This document shows, piece by piece, positions 34,568 through 40,969 of a stretch of 42,759 bases of DNA. The DNA is from a virus. The position numbers and the translations under genes were made by a program. The DNA lies in IMG/VR virus record IMGVR_UViG_3300024344_000037, positions 1 through 42,759 of that record; one strand, written 5' to 3'. A model generated the notes under the pieces. It searched no databases and had not been told where the DNA came from. It worked only from the letters and a program-made list of their open reading frames with translations. The first letter of the stretch is position 1. Each line of letters starts with the position of its first letter.

Positions 34568-34659
34568 GTCTTTATGTCCATCGCTGCAATGAATAGGCAG
34601 CCAAAGAAAACGATGAGCCACGCAAGGCTAAAGAGATCATAGATTATTCCAGCTATCAT
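34564..34659 (-). CDS. 31-residue single-span membrane protein
   Basis: ATG 34659 overlaps the stop of the 164-residue gene (ATGA), and its own stop at 34564-34566 overlaps the ATG of the next gene (ATGA). The product MIAGIIYDLFSLAWLIVFFG followed by CLFIAAMDIKT is almost entirely one hydrophobic span (about residues 9-26) with a short polar end. Coupling at both ends is strong evidence that it is translated. Function unknown; possibilities include membrane attachment of the replication complex or an inhibitor of a host membrane protein. Confidence 0.7.
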   Translation of the reverse strand: MIAGIIYDLFSLAWLIVFFGCLFIAAMDIKT

Positions 34660-35150
34660 TTCATCACCCTCACTTTCGATTCAGTCACATCAACTTCAGA
34701 GTCAGAACTTACTAGATTGTAAATCCACTCCTTGTCATTGGGGCTGATTGCCACACTACGCTCAAACAACTCAGAGTCCTTGGCAGTCTTGTACCAAGTC
34801 TCCAAGTCATTCTTCCAGCGAATACTATCGTTGAACTCATACTCAAGTTCACGAAGAGTCATGCGGTTTTTAGTCACATCCTTGAAGTAAGCAAGGATTC
34901 CATTGTCCAGCTTGCGAAAGGCAATGCGAGAACGCAGAATCACATACTTGTTATCGTCAAAGTTATCAATGATGAACTTAAAGCCATCGTTAAACTTAAC
35001 GTAAAGAGTGTTTGGCGTTAAACCTGTCTCCTGTGAGGAGATGTAAACATCCTTACCTGTCTCCAACAAACGATCAAGGATAGGCTGGATCTGCTTCGCC
35101 GCGTTTGGCGAGTAGCTTGATCGGTTTATGCCAGAGTTTTCGCTTTGCAT
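34656..35150 (-). CDS. Hypothetical protein
   Basis: 164 residues. The N-terminus is polar (MQSENSGINRSSYSPNAAKQIQPILDRLL), then ISSQETGLTPNTLYVKFNDGFKFIIDNF suggests a small mixed alpha/beta, possibly winged-helix-like fold. The C-terminus is helical and acidic. No catalytic motif. It overlaps the upstream gene by 25 bases and starts the run of coupled genes leading to the nuclease. A regulatory or DNA-binding role is possible but cannot be shown. Confidence 0.65.
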   Translation of the reverse strand: MQSENSGINRSSYSPNAAKQIQPILDRLLETGKDVYISSQETGLTPNTLYVKFNDGFKFIIDNFDDNKYVILRSRIAFRKLDNGILAYFKDVTKNRMTLRELEYEFNDSIRWKNDLETWYKTAKDSELFERSVAISPNDKEWIYNLVSSDSEVDVTESKVRVMK

Positions 35151-35527
35151 TGCTCCATTAATTCCTTTGCTTCCTCAAGGTTTCCCTTGGCCACGGCAGC
35201 TTGAGACATCATGAATAGCTTGCGAGCAGACAGGCCACGAATTGTGGGATGCCAAGTCTTACAATCTTCAATCGAGAAGACGCAGCCATCAGCGTGTTTG
35301 CGGTAAAGCTCATCCTTGTATCTCTCAAGCTGAGAGGATGGTAGATTCTTGGGCAGACTGTTCTTAACCTTGGTTCTCAAGCGCGATTGAATCTGTTGAT
35401 TCAACAGAGCAAGGACTGTTGCTTCGGTGTAAGCATCAACTGCCTCAGACAGTTTCTCAAAGACAGGAACATAGAACTTGAGTCCTTTGAAATCCCCATC
35501 AACATATTTTTCTTGTTTGTGTTGCAT
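35126..35527 (-). CDS. Hypothetical protein, first gene of the sigma-54-type unit
   Basis: 133 residues from ATG 35527. FKGLKFYVPVFEKLSEAVDAYTEATVLALLNQQIQSRLRTKVKNSLPKNL is helical. A C-terminal LSARKLFMMSQAAVAKGNLEEAKELMEQCKAKTLA looks like a helical repeat. No family is recognised. It lies 34 bases downstream of the sigma-54-type -12 box at 35563-35564, so it would be the first gene of the middle transcript that runs to DNA polymerase. An in-frame TTG at 35533 is also possible. Confidence 0.65.
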   Translation of the reverse strand: MQHKQEKYVDGDFKGLKFYVPVFEKLSEAVDAYTEATVLALLNQQIQSRLRTKVKNSLPKNLPSSQLERYKDELYRKHADGCVFSIEDCKTWHPTIRGLSARKLFMMSQAAVAKGNLEEAKELMEQCKAKTLA

Positions 35528-35533
35528 AATCAA

Positions 35534-35549
35534 GGTTAAAAAGTTAACC
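35534..35549. repeat. Palindrome at the predicted transcription start
   Basis: GGTTAA-AAAG-TTAACC is a six-base-pair inverted repeat with a four-base spacer. It lies 14 bases downstream of the -12 GC of the minus-strand sigma-54-type promoter, covering the expected start of transcription. It could be an operator or only the 5' hairpin of the transcript. Confidence 0.6.
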
Positions 35550-35560
35550 TGCTAACATAT

Positions 35561-35580
35561 AAGCAGTAACCGTGCCAACT
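35561..35580 (-). promoter_or_regulatory. Sigma-54-type promoter for the replication/recombination genes
   Basis: Read on the minus strand, AGTTGGCACGGTTACTGCTT has GG at 35576-35575 and GC at 35564-35563, separated by ten bases. The -24 box TTGGCACG matches the consensus fully, and the -12 box CTGCT differs in one base. It sits in the 71-base gap between the activator gene and the gene starting at 35527, facing all the replication genes. The AAAAAGTTGGCAC context is shared with the site at 42547. Confidence 0.75.
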
Positions 35581-35598
35581 TTTTTCGTCCGTGTAATA

Positions 35599-36324
35599 CT
35601 AATAGATGATAAATTCACCCAATAACTTGTACCGTGCCATTATACCTTGTACCTCTCTGTAGTTCCCGTCGAGTGTTGTTAGCTTTAGGATTTTAGTGGC
35701 CATGTCTTTCGCTTGCTTTGGCTCAATGTCGTGAGTCTTGTGGATGTAGAGTGCAAGGTCATTGGGCCGCTCTCTGATCGGCGTAGTCTTTATGATGAAA
35801 ACTGTGAGACGATGGTAGAGGTCTAGTCGAAACTCGCCAGACTTGATCATCTCCTTCAAGTCGCGGTTGGTAGAGCAGACTATACGGCAAGTTGCCGCGC
35901 TTAGTTTGGCTGCACCAACTTTGCGGAACTGTTTGTGTTGTACGAATCGCAGTAGCTTTGGCTGGGATGTGAGCTTGAGTTCCCCAATCTCATCAAGAAA
36001 TAGTGTGCCGCCAGCAGCAAGTTGTACAAGACCGCCTGTGTCACGAGTCGCTCCTGTGAATGCACCTTGTTTGTGTCCGTAAAGGAGTGATTCAAACAGG
36101 TCTTCTTGCAGAGTGGTGACGTTGACAGGTACAAAATTTGAGCCGCGTATGGCTTCTTGGCTGGACGATGGACAGCGATCTCCGTGAAGGATTTCAGCAA
36201 AGTGTTCCTTCCCTGTGCCAGACTCCCCTGTTATGAGAACAGGGGAGTCTTGGCTTGCAAGAACTTGAGCGAATCTTATTTGCTCAAGCATATGCGGGTC
36301 TTCAGTCAATATCGTCCCACTCAT
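35599..36324 (-). CDS. Sigma-54 activator: stand-alone enhancer-binding-protein AAA+ domain
   Basis: 241 residues from ATG 36324. All hallmarks of the NtrC/PspF-type AAA+ domain are present: Walker A GESGTGKE (33-40), the sigma-54-contacting loop GAFTGA (87-92), Walker B GGTLFLDEIGEL (105-116), sensor I STNRD (151-155), the arginine-finger stretch GEFRLDLYHRL (163-173), RERPNDL (184-190) and a sensor II-like GNYREVQ (220-226). GAFTGA is specific to proteins that remodel sigma-54 polymerase. The protein stops at the end of this domain: there is no regulatory domain and no Fis-type helix-turn-helix. Its gene immediately precedes a sigma-54-type promoter. It would use ATP to open host sigma-54 polymerase at the phage's middle and late promoters. 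Confidence 0.93.
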   Translation of the reverse strand: MSGTILTEDPHMLEQIRFAQVLASQDSPVLITGESGTGKEHFAEILHGDRCPSSSQEAIRGSNFVPVNVTTLQEDLFESLLYGHKQGAFTGATRDTGGLVQLAAGGTLFLDEIGELKLTSQPKLLRFVQHKQFRKVGAAKLSAATCRIVCSTNRDLKEMIKSGEFRLDLYHRLTVFIIKTTPIRERPNDLALYIHKTHDIEPKQAKDMATKILKLTTLDGNYREVQGIMARYKLLGEFIIY

Positions 36325-36487
36325 CAACTTCAGCCCATTTTGTTTTTAGTATCTTTTCCCAATCCCAATCACTTGGATGACCGTCATTTGTTGAGTACTC
36401 AAATGAGATGGTGATTTGGACTTCTTTTATCTGCCCGTCATCAACTGGGGGATGCTCATTCTCCCGTTGGCTCCATGCATCTATCAT
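36302..36487 (-). CDS. Small acidic hypothetical protein, upstream of the activator
   Basis: 61 residues: MIDAWSQRENEHPPVDDGQIKEVQITISFEYS, then HPSDWDWEKILKTKWAEVDEWDDID. Acidic and Trp-rich. It overlaps the DUF932 gene by ATGA and the activator start by 23 bases, so it is made with the activator. No family is recognised. Because the activator lacks a DNA-binding domain, a partner from this gene is worth considering, although its acidity argues against direct DNA binding. Confidence 0.65.
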   Translation of the reverse strand: MIDAWSQRENEHPPVDDGQIKEVQITISFEYSTNDGHPSDWDWEKILKTKWAEVDEWDDID

Positions 36488-37242
36488 TTGGTGAGGTGCT
36501 TGAGGACTTGACGGCTTGTACGTTGGACTTGCTCAAACTTCTCCTCAGCCAGTGGCGTGAGGTATTGAGTGACTGCATTGTACAGGTTGTATGTGTTGCG
36601 ACTTCTGTCGAGGTCGTATGTGGGCTTTTCCCATATCTTCTTGATCTCATCGGCGTGTTTCTTGGCAATCACCTTGTCGTTGACCATTGAGTCAACCATC
36701 TCACCGCCTTCACGCTGTGTGATGGGAGTGTTGGACATCTCCTTGAAGAACTCAACAGAGGCAGTCCATTGCATCTTGCTGCGCTGGATTGTCTCGGAGA
36801 GGAAACCAAGGTCGATCTCACCGCTACTCCTGTGTGGCCTAGTGACATGACTGTCCTTTGCCATCACAACCATACCATTTGTACACACGATTCGGAGTAG
36901 ACCTGCTGACAAGTCTATCCCACAAGAACCATCATAAGAGTTCTTGAGGAGTAGTCGAAAGCCAACGTCATCTCCCTTCTGTATCTGCTTGCGCTGATCG
37001 TTGAAGTCGTAGACAGCAAAGAGGCGACGACCATCCTTGATTGAATACAGCTTGCGTTTGTAATCTCCGAAGTCGAGACAGGATTGAACGGCATCAAGGG
37101 CATCTTGATGATGAACGATCTTGTACTTGTCCGAAGTGATGGCGAGACATTCGCCTGTGTCTGCACGAAAATTGCCGGAATAGCCTTCGATTAGTTTGCC
37201 GGTTTTATCGTACACCTTTTGTTGTGTTACTCTATAGTTCAT
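36484..37242 (-). CDS. DUF932 / phage-plasmid-like protein
   Basis: 252 residues. GYSGNFRADTGECLAITSDKYKIVHHQDALDAVQSCL, DGRRLFAVYDF, DVGFRLLLKNSYDGSCGIDLSAGLLRIVCTNGMV and NTYNLYNAVTQYLT follow the DUF932 (TIGR03299-like) pattern found in many phages and plasmids. The biochemical role of the family is not established to my knowledge. It is an early gene here, overlapping its neighbours by 11 and 4 bases. Confidence 0.8.
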   Translation of the reverse strand: MNYRVTQQKVYDKTGKLIEGYSGNFRADTGECLAITSDKYKIVHHQDALDAVQSCLDFGDYKRKLYSIKDGRRLFAVYDFNDQRKQIQKGDDVGFRLLLKNSYDGSCGIDLSAGLLRIVCTNGMVVMAKDSHVTRPHRSSGEIDLGFLSETIQRSKMQWTASVEFFKEMSNTPITQREGGEMVDSMVNDKVIAKKHADEIKKIWEKPTYDLDRSRNTYNLYNAVTQYLTPLAEEKFEQVQRTSRQVLKHLTK

Positions 37243-37447
37243 TTATTTTTATTAGTACTTGTTCTATGGTTATCTCGTCTTCTGTGTCTAGTGCATCACC
37301 CAATTGTACAAAGAAAAGTTGTCTCCCGGTATCGCATTGTGTGCAAGTACCGATTGCCAAAAGTTCCAGTTTACGATGGATGATAAGTGGTTGAACGAAT
37401 CTTGATAAAGCTTCGTCTCTTTGTGTTTCCCAAAAATAACTATGCAT
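37232..37447 (-). CDS. Small hypothetical protein
   Basis: 71 residues from ATG 37447: MHSYFWETQRDEALSRFVQPLIIHRKLELLAIGTCTQCDTGRQLFFVQLGDALDTEDEITIEQVLIKINEL. One CTQC pair could bind metal or form a disulphide. The C-terminal helix is acidic. It overlaps the DUF932 start by 11 bases. No family is recognised. Confidence 0.6.
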   Translation of the reverse strand: MHSYFWETQRDEALSRFVQPLIIHRKLELLAIGTCTQCDTGRQLFFVQLGDALDTEDEITIEQVLIKINEL

Positions 37448-37472
37448 TTTGTATTTCCCTGTAAGCAATTAC

Positions 37473-37565
37473 CTTACAGCATTTACAACCGGCACATATA
37501 ATGTAGCGATTGGTTACGACGCTGGCATGGTTACAACGGGTCATTATAATGTAGTGATTGGCTAC
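37473..37565 (+). pseudogene. Orphan fragment of fibre-type repeats
   Basis: The plus strand between two minus-strand early genes reads LTAFTTGTYNVAIGYDAGMVTTGHYNVVIGY without a start codon. NVAIGYDAG...TG.YNVVIG is the YadA-head-like repeat of the giant fibre at 6788-12550. Two copies of TATAATGTAG(C/T)GATTGG(T/C)TAC begin at 37497 and 37545, exactly 48 bases (16 codons) apart, so the coding periodicity is intact. It is either a remnant of a fibre gene or a silent repeat cassette. It runs 4 bases into the next gene's 3' end. Confidence 0.65.
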
Positions 37566-37942
37566 CACCATGAATTGTAGAAAATCTGCCAGCCTTCCCT
37601 TATAAGTTTCTTTGCTGACTGACAGAACTGTTTATCTTTATCATACACAAACTCAAAGTAGTGGTTCATGTCTGAGTAGGAGTCTTGTCCAAAGAAGAAT
37701 CCCTCAGTCTCAGGCAGATTGCCGCACTTTATTGATTCTTCTAGCGTGGTGATGTCGGATAGTGTCAGGTCAATTGGCACACAATTGAATACTTCTGTGC
37801 CGCCCTGCTTGTTGTAGACTGACTCTGCCCAGCCTTGTAGCCTGTTGTGCTTGCGCCAACAGGCTATCTCACGGACAACCTGAGTAGGATGTCCTAAGAT
37901 GTTTATTGTTTTTTGGGCATTTGCCCATTGATCTAGTCCCAT
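37562..37942 (-). CDS. Conserved phage protein, MGLDQ...WRK family
   Basis: 126 residues. MGLDQWANAQ, REIACWRKHNRLQGWAESVYN, FNCVPIDLTLSDITTLEESIKCGNLPETEGFFFG and the terminal YNSWW match a common phage family that databases sometimes mislabel as phosphoglycerate kinase; there is no kinase fold here. Its function is unknown. It overlaps the DnaA-like gene by 10 bases and ends within the fibre-repeat fragment on the other strand. Confidence 0.75.
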   Translation of the reverse strand: MGLDQWANAQKTINILGHPTQVVREIACWRKHNRLQGWAESVYNKQGGTEVFNCVPIDLTLSDITTLEESIKCGNLPETEGFFFGQDSYSDMNHYFEFVYDKDKQFCQSAKKLIREGWQIFYNSWW

Positions 37943-38217
37943 TGTCTTGCGTGTTTCATGAATTTCTTGAGGTCTTCCACCGCTTGCTTGCTTGTATCAA
38001 GCTGATTTTGAACCATTTTACAACCGTAATGAACGGCTGAACCGTCTAGTCTCCAAAATCTTGCGATGTCGGATTGTTTGTACCCTGCGTCCTTGGCAAT
38101 CCACTGGCAAATATGCCGTGGTCGAACGAACTTGGCCTGTCTACATGGAGAAATTAAATCAACGTAGGCAACGCCATAGTAATCTGCTGCTGCGTGAGCT
38201 AATTGTTGTAGATTCAT
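37933..38217 (-). CDS. DnaA domain IV-like DNA-binding protein
   Basis: 94 residues. AAADYYGVAYVDLISPCRQAKFVRPRHICQWIAKDAGYKQSDIARFWRLDGSAVHYGCKMVQNQL matches the helix-turn-helix of bacterial DnaA domain IV: (Y/F)xV...dL.S..R......aR.i..yl....G.s...Ig......dhStVh. The AAA+ ATPase part of DnaA is absent. It may mark the phage origin, compete for host DnaA boxes, or act as a regulator. The AT-rich repeat region at 40.9-42.05 kb is its likeliest target, but no canonical TTATCCACA box was noticed. Confidence 0.75.
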   Translation of the reverse strand: MNLQQLAHAAADYYGVAYVDLISPCRQAKFVRPRHICQWIAKDAGYKQSDIARFWRLDGSAVHYGCKMVQNQLDTSKQAVEDLKKFMKHARQWD

Positions 38218-38417
38218 ATGATCAGCCCTTTTATTGAGTTGTCTCGTGGAGGAAATATCTCCAGCGGAGGCAGTTCACCATGAACTGCGTGTTCCGTTTG
38301 GTACTTGTGGAACTTGCTCCAGTTGTGATCAAGCGCAGCAAGCTGTTTCTCTTGCCGTTCTGAGACTCTAGTTGAGAAGTGTTCCCTCAAATAGTAGTTG
38401 TTATTGAATCCTATCAT
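38214..38417 (-). CDS. Small hypothetical protein
   Basis: 67 residues: MIGFNNNYYLREHFSTRVSERQEKQLAALDHNWSKFHKYQTEHAVHG, then LPPLEIFPPRDNSIKGLII. His- and charge-rich with a Pro-rich end. ATGA overlaps on both sides place it in the early operon. No family is recognised. Confidence 0.65.
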   Translation of the reverse strand: MIGFNNNYYLREHFSTRVSERQEKQLAALDHNWSKFHKYQTEHAVHGELPPLEIFPPRDNSIKGLII

Positions 38418-38635
38418 GACTTGAACCTTTTCATAAACTTTGCCAATGATTTACCCGATGCCTTGTATTCGCGGAGTGTCTTAGCCTCCCAAGGTGTTGT
38501 TGCTGACCACTCTCCTCGCAAGACTCTCAAGATTATATTCTTGGTCATCTTGCGATTTGTGTCTGCCACGTCGAAGTCCATGTTTGGGAACTCCCCTAAG
38601 TTGTTGTCTGGATTTCTTTTTTGATTGTGGTTCAT
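38414..38635 (-). CDS. Small hypothetical protein
   Basis: 73 residues, starting with polar, Asn-rich MNHNQKRNPDNNLGEFPNMDFD and ending in basic, helical KTLREYKASGKSLAKFMKRFKS. The start overlaps the upstream stop, and the stop overlaps the next start, both as ATGA. A small nucleic-acid or host-protein binder is possible; no family is recognised. Confidence 0.65.
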   Translation of the reverse strand: MNHNQKRNPDNNLGEFPNMDFDVADTNRKMTKNIILRVLRGEWSATTPWEAKTLREYKASGKSLAKFMKRFKS

Positions 38636-39030
38636 ATGCTTGCGTGGTGATTTGCTTTTTCAATTCCTAGCTCATCTCGCATTGTATTTGGATGCAAGTC
38701 GTGTACCTTGTACCAACTGCGACTGTCAATCTGTTTCGCTTCTCCTGTCGATCCAAGGTATTGCTCGCGGTCTCGTTGGAAGAATCGAATGCTTCTATGG
38801 CATTCTGCCATGAGGGCGTTGAGCCTTGACTTGGTTGTGACTGTTGGCCAACCGGCCAGCGTGACGAACAGTTGACCGTTGCGTCGGCGGGCGATAACGT
38901 GACCGTGCAAGATTAGCTCAGTCATTGGCGTGTCGCCGATTGTGGTGCTGGTTCTTACTTGTGTATTGTCTCGGCTGAACTTGCGATTGTTGCAAAATGC
39001 GCGAGCTGCGTCTTGTGCTATTTTTCTCAT
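38632..39030 (-). CDS. Conserved phage protein of unknown function
   Basis: 132 residues. AFCNNRKFSRDNTQVRTSTTIGDTPMTELILHGHVIARRRNGQLFVTLAGWPTVTTKSRLNAL follows a pattern familiar from many phage early regions: NN..F...NT.V......t.l.LHGn.IA.r..g...it.aGW.T.TT..RLN.L. The function is not known to me. The C-terminal third (RSIRFFQRDREQYLGSTGEAKQIDSRSWY) is longer than in the versions I recall. The start overlaps the stop of the gene at 39030 (TAATG). Confidence 0.75.
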   Translation of the reverse strand: MRKIAQDAARAFCNNRKFSRDNTQVRTSTTIGDTPMTELILHGHVIARRRNGQLFVTLAGWPTVTTKSRLNALMAECHRSIRFFQRDREQYLGSTGEAKQIDSRSWYKVHDLHPNTMRDELGIEKANHHASI

Positions 39031-39209
39031 TATCTTTTGATTTTGTTTATTTGATTGAACAGGATCAAAGCTTTGGCTTCCAGTATTTTGGATTTTGAAC
39101 TGTTGTCCAATCTTTTAACCATTAAGTTGATTAGTGTGACTGCGTTTGCCAGAACATGACAAAGCTCCACAATCTTTCGGTGTTGATTGCGCCTTTGTTT
39201 GTCAGTCAT
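39030..39209 (-). CDS. Small hypothetical protein
   Basis: ATG 39209 overlaps the upstream stop (ATGA), and the TAA at 39030-39032 overlaps the next ATG. The 59-residue product MTDKQRRNQHRKIVELCHVL...NLMVKRLDNSSKSKILEAKALILFNQINKIKR is basic and almost wholly helical, with coiled-coil character. It fills what would otherwise be a 175-base gap in a tightly packed operon. No family is recognised. Confidence 0.7.
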   Translation of the reverse strand: MTDKQRRNQHRKIVELCHVLANAVTLINLMVKRLDNSSKSKILEAKALILFNQINKIKR

Positions 39210-39982
39210 TCGCTTGCCTCCAGTTGTGCGCCGTTGATTGGTGAGTAGGCGAGGTTGTCCTCAACGAAGATGACTCCTTGGCCGCGAAGTTGTGGGTCGT
39301 CGGTTACATCATAGGATTTGAGATCATTGCAATCGTCTCCGTAGAAGTTGTAGCCATCGTCACTATACCAACTGTGAGAGTTGTCATCCGTGCCAAAAGG
39401 CATGATAAGTTGAGCGGGATCGAGTGTGTTCTCTGCGTAGATTGTGGCACGACAGTAATCAAAGAGATACTCGTCACACTCAAAGACACGAGGTCTTGTG
39501 AATCCACCACGCGCATCACAACCATTGTGTATTTGGATTATTGCGTAGTCCATGTGGTCATGTGAGAACTGGTTAAAAACTATGTCTTGCGAAAGCAACG
39601 ATTGGTCGTTGTAAGTGTAGCCACTCATTGGCGTTGAGTCGTACATTGACTCACGATCTCTCGTAAAGTTCTCAATGCACCTGTCCCAATACAAGTCGGC
39701 TTGTGGTTTGCGCTTGCAAAACCAATGGAAGATGTCGTCAACTCGCTCGGAGTAGTCTAATCTATCTGTGAGCCAATGATAAATGTTGTGTGTTACCATA
39801 ACATCTAGCGTTGACTTGCCTTGATAAGTAGATATTGAGAACTCGCTTGTTGTGCTTGGCTCGGCTGCGAAGTCTCGGCCTTGGTTGCGTTCCCAGTGTC
39901 TACCGTATGCACCGCCAGAGTCTAGCATATGGCGGCCTGTGTTTTCGGTTAACATCTCAATTATTATTTCATTTGTTTTCAT
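39206..39982 (-). CDS. Conserved phage protein with LDSGGAYGR motif
   Basis: 258 residues. The opening IIIEMLTENTGRHMLDSGGAYGRHWERNQGRDF is a recurrent signature of large uncharacterised phage proteins. The rest is acidic and very rich in Asp, Tyr and Trp (YSDDGYNFYGDDCNDL), with HNGCDARGGFTRPRVF in the middle. No membrane segment and no recognised catalytic motif. It overlaps the upstream gene by 14 bases and the downstream by 4. Confidence 0.75.
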   Translation of the reverse strand: MKTNEIIIEMLTENTGRHMLDSGGAYGRHWERNQGRDFAAEPSTTSEFSISTYQGKSTLDVMVTHNIYHWLTDRLDYSERVDDIFHWFCKRKPQADLYWDRCIENFTRDRESMYDSTPMSGYTYNDQSLLSQDIVFNQFSHDHMDYAIIQIHNGCDARGGFTRPRVFECDEYLFDYCRATIYAENTLDPAQLIMPFGTDDNSHSWYSDDGYNFYGDDCNDLKSYDVTDDPQLRGQGVIFVEDNLAYSPINGAQLEASE

Positions 39983-40301
39983 TTCTTAGTTCTTTCATTT
40001 CTTTTGTGTTGAGGTTGCTTGCTGCAAGGGCTTTTTGCATTACTGATGTTTTCATTACCCAATGGAAAAGGCGATTGTTGTCATTCTTTAGCTTTGCTAG
40101 GGTTACTCTTGGCAAGATAACGTCTTCATTGGTTAGCTCAACGCTCCAACTCTCAAGGAAAGTTGGGCCGTAATGCTTAATTAGTTTTGTCTTGATTGCG
40201 CCGCCCTTCCAGATTTCCTTACTTAAAGACGCTTGCAGTTCCAATGACTTATCAAGTTTTGTGTAAAGGTCTGCTTGTTGTCTGAGTTTTTCTTGTATCA
40301 T
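39969..40301 (-). CDS. Hypothetical early protein
   Basis: 110 residues, helical and Lys-rich: EKLRQQADLYTKLDKSLELQASLSKEIWKGGAIKTKLIKHYGPTFLESW, then VTLAKLKNDNNRLFHWVM. No family is recognised. Its ATG lies only three bases after the T-run of the terminator of the preceding gene, and no ribosome-binding site is visible, so read-through or RNA processing probably sets its level. Confidence 0.65.
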   Translation of the reverse strand: MIQEKLRQQADLYTKLDKSLELQASLSKEIWKGGAIKTKLIKHYGPTFLESWSVELTNEDVILPRVTLAKLKNDNNRLFHWVMKTSVMQKALAASNLNTKEMKELRNENK

Positions 40302-40303
40302 GG

Positions 40304-40332
40304 TAAAAAAAGGGGGAGGTTGCCCTCCCCCT
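40304..40332 (-). terminator. Strong intrinsic terminator after the first early gene
   Basis: On the minus strand, AGGGGGAGG-GCAA-CCTCCCCCT forms a perfect nine-base-pair GC-rich stem with a four-base loop, followed by a run of seven Ts. It lies 5 bases after the stop of the 40338-40943 gene. Confidence 0.92.
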
Positions 40333-40337
40333 ATGGT

Positions 40338-40943
40338 TTATGCAGTTAATTGATTGAACTCTAAGTCAAGAGCAGCCAACTTTTCCTTGTGCGGTTTCTT
40401 CGCATCACCTTTAGCGGCCTTTTCAAGTGCCTCAACGTCGCGCACCTCGCGATAGATTTCCGCCATGCGTTTGCCCTTGTCTTGCTCTGCAACTAGCTTT
40501 GCTTCGACCTTGGCCTTGGAGTCGCCGCTAGAGCGAACTTTAAAGGCAGAACCATCGCCAAGTGATTCGACTATTGCCTCAAGTTTTTCTTGTGGCGTGA
40601 GGTTGTCCAAGCGTACACCGTCTTTAGATGTGCGTTGCAACGTCTTGAACTTCCCGTTATTCAGACGGTAGCCTATTGCGTCACGCTGCCACATTTCAGG
40701 ATCGGCGGACAAGAGGTCTGCCTTCGACAATGCTCCAAGCCAATCTTGAAAGTCTGACAAATCAAGATTTGACTCTTCGCCAGACTCGAAAGCCCAGTAG
40801 AGAAACTTGCAAGCCTTGTTGTTTTCGTCTTTGCCGCGTCCTTCGCAAAGGATTAACTCTAGTTCATGGGCCGGTTTGCCCGCTTCATCGAGTAGCGCAA
40901 TGCGCGCTCGATTGTCTGCATTTGTTAGTATTTTAGTTTTCAT
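40338..40943 (-). CDS. Hypothetical early protein
   Basis: 201 residues from ATG 40943, which lies about 20 bases after the predicted start of transcription of the promoter at 40970. It reads KTKILTNADNRARIALLDEAGKPAHELELILCEGRGKDENNKACKFLYWAFESGEESNLDLSDF; the C-terminal half is Lys/Glu-rich and helical (KVEAKLVAEQDKGKRMAEIYREVRDVEALEKAAKG). No family is recognised. With its own promoter and strong terminator it is a one-gene unit next to the control region, which suggests abundant immediate-early expression, for example a host takeover factor. Confidence 0.7.
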   Translation of the reverse strand: MKTKILTNADNRARIALLDEAGKPAHELELILCEGRGKDENNKACKFLYWAFESGEESNLDLSDFQDWLGALSKADLLSADPEMWQRDAIGYRLNNGKFKTLQRTSKDGVRLDNLTPQEKLEAIVESLGDGSAFKVRSSGDSKAKVEAKLVAEQDKGKRMAEIYREVRDVEALEKAAKGDAKKPHKEKLAALDLEFNQLTA

Positions 40944-40969
40944 TATGTCATGGCCGAAACCATGCAAAG

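Noticed and set aside
37497-37550. Two TATAAT boxes as plus-strand promoters
   Set aside because: No -35 at a suitable distance and no downstream plus gene; they are part of the repeated fibre-type codons TAT AAT GTA.
37562-37942. Phosphoglycerate kinase
   Set aside because: The label sometimes attached to this family is not supported: 126 residues without a kinase fold or nucleotide-binding motif.
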